The position numbers and the translations under genes are program-made. Under the pieces are notes generated by a model. It was not told where the DNA came from and searched no databases. It saw nothing but the letters and a program-made list of their open reading frames with translations. From Saprospiraceae bacterium UBA1994 (GTDB taxonomy: Bacteria > Bacteroidota > Bacteroidia > Chitinophagales > Saprospiraceae), in the NCBI GenBank assembly GCA_002335865.1, contig DDCY01000029.1, positions 260,620 through 324,619 of the forward strand: 64,000 nt of DNA, written 5' to 3'. Below, one piece after another: positions 63,737-64,000 of this stretch. Numbering within the stretch: the first letter of the stretch is position 1; every line of letters starts with the position of its first letter.

Positions 63737-64000
63737 ATGAATAATTCTAAAAGTAACACTTCGAAGCCAAGTTATAGATATGCAGTGATATCTATTTCTA
63801 TTGTGTTGTACTTTCTTGGTATATACCTTATGCTCTATCTCCAATCGAAAAAGATAGATCAGATGATCAAAGAACAATTAAGTATAGTCGTAGAACTTAA
63901 GGACAGCCTCCTGCAATCTGAAATACAGGTCATAGAAGTGGCAATCAAACGACAAACTGGCGTGATTGACAATAGCATTTCTCATCATGATAAGGCATCA
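63737..64000 (+). CDS. ftsX: Cell-division protein FtsX, N-terminus (cut by window edge)
   Basis: 88 codons from ATG 63737 to the window edge. A short polar N-terminus, one transmembrane helix (about 18-38; YAVISISIVLYFLGIYLMLY), then the periplasmic start KIDQMIKEQLSIVVELKDSL. This equals the first TM helix and the beginning of the extracytoplasmic loop of FtsX, the permease that with FtsE activates cell-wall hydrolases at division. The rest is outside the window, so the assignment rests on this pattern only. Confidence 0.7.
   Translation, partial: MNNSKSNTSKPSYRYAVISISIVLYFLGIYLMLYLQSKKIDQMIKEQLSIVVELKDSLLQSEIQVIEVAIKRQTGVIDNSISHHDKAS

Noticed and set aside
1..64000. CRISPR arrays, tRNA genes, insertion sequences, prophage or defence islands
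   Set aside because: No regularly spaced repeats, no tRNA T-arm signatures in folding context, and no transposase, integrase, phage or known defence genes were seen on either strand.

Overview
The window looks like chromosomal DNA of a member of the Bacteroidota, probably a free-living or loosely host-associated relative of the Saprospiraceae. The rank is an inference. The evidence is the AT-rich composition, the fused lpxC-fabZ gene followed by lpxA, many lipoproteins, a TonB-dependent receptor with an N-terminal carboxypeptidase-regulatory domain, a PorE-like OmpA protein, and promoters of the Bacteroidota form TAnnTTTG. No Shine-Dalgarno pattern stands out. I found no tRNA, rRNA, CRISPR array, insertion sequence or prophage.

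Layout. 1-6.5 kb: edge of a secreted protein, a thioesterase, miaA, an acyltransferase with a lipoprotein asparaginase, pruA and coaD. 6.5-14 kb: an intergenic repeat pair, a biotin-dependent carboxylase beta subunit, an ArfB-like rescue factor, a THUMP RNA methyltransferase with a charged tail, two small unknown proteins, rlmA and another methyltransferase. 14-24 kb: lpdA between decayed genes, topB, a TonB receptor and a DUF547 protein. 24-33 kb: lipid A genes lpxC/fabZ-lpxA-ABC ATPase, a penicillin-acylase-type hydrolase, a Nudix-like regulator, lipoproteins and a C1-type aminopeptidase. 33-44 kb: lepA, a DUF1853 protein, a Kazal lipoprotein, lolD, a glycosyltransferase, a thioesterase, parAB, a flavin reductase and an oligopeptide-binding lipoprotein. 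44-53 kb: a cold-shock protein, a DbpA-like helicase, mutS, a methyltransferase and a crotonase. 53-64 kb: a PorE-like protein, leuS, pgk, gap, an alpha/beta hydrolase, a glycerophosphodiesterase and the start of ftsX.

Most intact genes are housekeeping genes. The least expected content is between them. Several long gaps hold recognisable dead genes, visible only when stops and frameshifts are read through: a BON-LysM protein (14.2-14.7 kb), a small secreted protein (43.9-44.2 kb), a TPR signalling protein (47.2-47.6 kb), a Crp/Fnr-type regulator (58.4-58.6 kb) and less certain remnants at 11.8, 16.3-16.7, 24.3, 44.5, 50.6 and 61.2-61.7 kb. This suggests a chromosome that has been losing accessory and regulatory genes while keeping its core. 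I see no convincing new defence or mobile system. A second theme is initiation: miaA, the carboxylase, topB and mutS appear to start with TTG, and some promoters lie so close to the start codon that the mRNA should be nearly leaderless.
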